From NCBI GenBank assembly GCA_937890445.1, contig CALACD010000508.1:1-34301 (forward strand): DNA of 34,301 nt, written 5' to 3'. The DNA comes from an uncultured Acidimicrobiia bacterium. Lineage in GTDB: Bacteria; Actinomycetota; Acidimicrobiia; Acidimicrobiales; SZUA-35. The notes under the pieces are model-generated. The model worked only from the letters and a program-made list of their open reading frames with translations, made no database searches and had not been told where the DNA came from. Both the position numbers and the translations under genes were made by a program. Positions 33,029 to 34,301 of this stretch are shown here, piece after piece; position 1 is the stretch's first letter; the number at the start of each line of letters is the position of its first letter.

Positions 33029-34301
33029 GACGGCAGCTCGTCACGGTGTTCGTGGCGATCTCGTTGATGGTGGCGATCGCGTTCGTGGTACCCCTCGGGT
33101 TCCTGGTGCGGAGCACTGCCGAGGACCGGGCCACCGACGGGGCCCGATCCGACGCGGCAGCCATCGTGCCCGCATTGGTCTCGGGCAGCTCGCGGGAGCA
33201 GATCGAATCGGCGGTCGGAGCCACCGCCAGCGGCCAGTCGGGTCGCATGACGGTGATGACCTCGACCGGCTGGATCATCGGTCCCGAGGTCGACATGTCG
33301 CCTCGTCTCGACGCCGCGTTGGACCGTGGGGTGTCCGCCATTGGTTCGGTCGAAGGAGGCATCGAGGTGGTCACCGCGGTAGCCAGTGGCCCCGGCGAAC
33401 TTTCGGCGATCCGGGTTCTGGTCCCCGACGATGACCTCCGCCGCGGACAAGGTACGGCGTGGGCTGCATTGGCCGCCGTCGCCATCGCCCTCGTCGGACT
33501 GTCGGTGGTGGTTGCCGATCGGCTGGCCCGATCGATCGTTCGGCCGGCACAGGAGTTGGCGCGGGCCGCCCACCGACTGGGCGAAGGCGACCTGACCACG
33601 ACCGTGGATCCCGATGGCCCGCCCGAGCTCGTCGAGCTCTCCGAGGCCTTCAACCGTCTGGGCGCCGAGGTCTCGACGATGCTCGAGCGGGAACGAGAAC
33701 TCATTGCCGAATTGTCACATCGTCTCCGCACCCCGCTGACCAAGCTGCGCATGCGGGTCGATCAGGTGACCGAGACCGAGTTGGCCGATGAGCTGCGGAC
33801 CGACGTGGCCGACGTGACCCAGGTGGTCAACGATCTGATCGCCGAGGCCCGGACGTCACTGAGCACTCGGGTACCGACCGAAGGCGACAGCGTCGATCCG
33901 AACCGGGGACCGCGGGACTCGCGGGAGTCGTGCGACGCTGTCGCCGTCGTGACCGACCGGGTCGAATTCTGGTCCGTGCTGGCCGAGGACACCGAACGGC
34001 CGTGGTCGTTCGAACGAAGGGCGCCGTCGTTGATCGTGCCTCTGTCGGCCTCCTCCTTGGCGGCGGCCATGGACGTGCTGATCGAGAACGTCTTCTCCCA
34101 CACCGAGGATGCCGTCCGCTTCGTCGTCGGCATCGAAGACGTGGCCGGCGAGGCCTCGATCTGGGTCGGCGACGGAGGCCCCGGTCTCGACCCCGAGCGA
34201 CTGGAACGTGGCGTCAGCGGAAGCGGATCGACCAGTCTGGGGCTCGACATCGCCCGTTCCACGGCCGAGAAGATCGGCGGCACGCTCCGCATCGGATCGA
34301 G
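33025..34301 (+). CDS. Sensor histidine kinase (HAMP and HisKA), 3'-truncated by window edge
   Basis: Translated from sequence (absent from ORF list): MRRQLVTVFVAISLMVAIAFVVPLGFLVRS..., H-box ELSHRLRTPLTKLR, ATPase region near the end; ATGA overlap with response regulator. Confidence 0.93.
   Translation, partial: MRRQLVTVFVAISLMVAIAFVVPLGFLVRSTAEDRATDGARSDAAAIVPALVSGSSREQIESAVGATASGQSGRMTVMTSTGWIIGPEVDMSPRLDAALDRGVSAIGSVEGGIEVVTAVASGPGELSAIRVLVPDDDLRRGQGTAWAALAAVAIALVGLSVVVADRLARSIVRPAQELARAAHRLGEGDLTTTVDPDGPPELVELSEAFNRLGAEVSTMLERERELIAELSHRLRTPLTKLRMRVDQVTETELADELRTDVADVTQVVNDLIAEARTSLSTRVPTEGDSVDPNRGPRDSRESCDAVAVVTDRVEFWSVLAEDTERPWSFERRAPSLIVPLSASSLAAAMDVLIENVFSHTEDAVRFVVGIEDVAGEASIWVGDGGPGLDPERLERGVSGSGSTSLGLDIARSTAEKIGGTLRIGS

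Noticed and set aside
1-34301. Mobile element, prophage or defence island
   Set aside because: No transposase, integrase, phage structural, restriction or toxin-antitoxin proteins recognised; genes are metabolic, transport or regulatory.

Overview
High-GC (probably actinobacterial) chromosomal window of about 34.3 kb, densely coded, with many 4-bp ATGA start/stop overlaps. Contents from left to right: (1) the 3' part of a CaiB/BaiF CoA-transferase. (2) A + strand catabolic operon: enoyl-CoA hydratase, TetR, acyl-CoA synthetase, SDR, and three-subunit molybdenum hydroxylase (L/M/S). (3) A - strand circularly permuted ATP-grasp / alpha-E / transglutaminase operon, divergent from a MscS-type channel. 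(4) Sulfatase and Gfo/Idh/MocA oxidoreductase. (5) An arsenic operon: ArsR-HTH fused to a low-MW phosphatase/ArsC domain, GAPDH, and the ArsJ MFS transporter. (6) Ribokinase-like kinase, VIT/CCC1-like transporter and DUF808 protein. (7) A carotenoid-oxygenase / small protein / ATP-grasp-less PEP-utilizing protein operon, divergent from a TetR. (8) A proline-rich putative zinc-binding protein. (9) Two tandem DUF21-CBS (HlyC/CorC) proteins, an orphan molybdopterin subunit and a HAD hydrolase. (10) A secreted Thr/Pro/Gln-rich protein divergent from an OmpR-type response regulator and histidine kinase. No tRNA, rRNA, CRISPR array, IS element or phage gene was recognised. The most unusual signals lie between genes. 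Short perfect or near-perfect tandem repeats (12-23 bp) sit repeatedly on start or stop codons. Two of these repeat tracts lie in or overlap small ORFs that bridge intergenic gaps through ATGA couplings: a 34-codon (PETLT)n ORF at 3650-3754, and a micro-ORF relay at 28341-28423. Six genes share an identical TANNNT-N6-(A/G)TG architecture, which suggests leaderless transcription.
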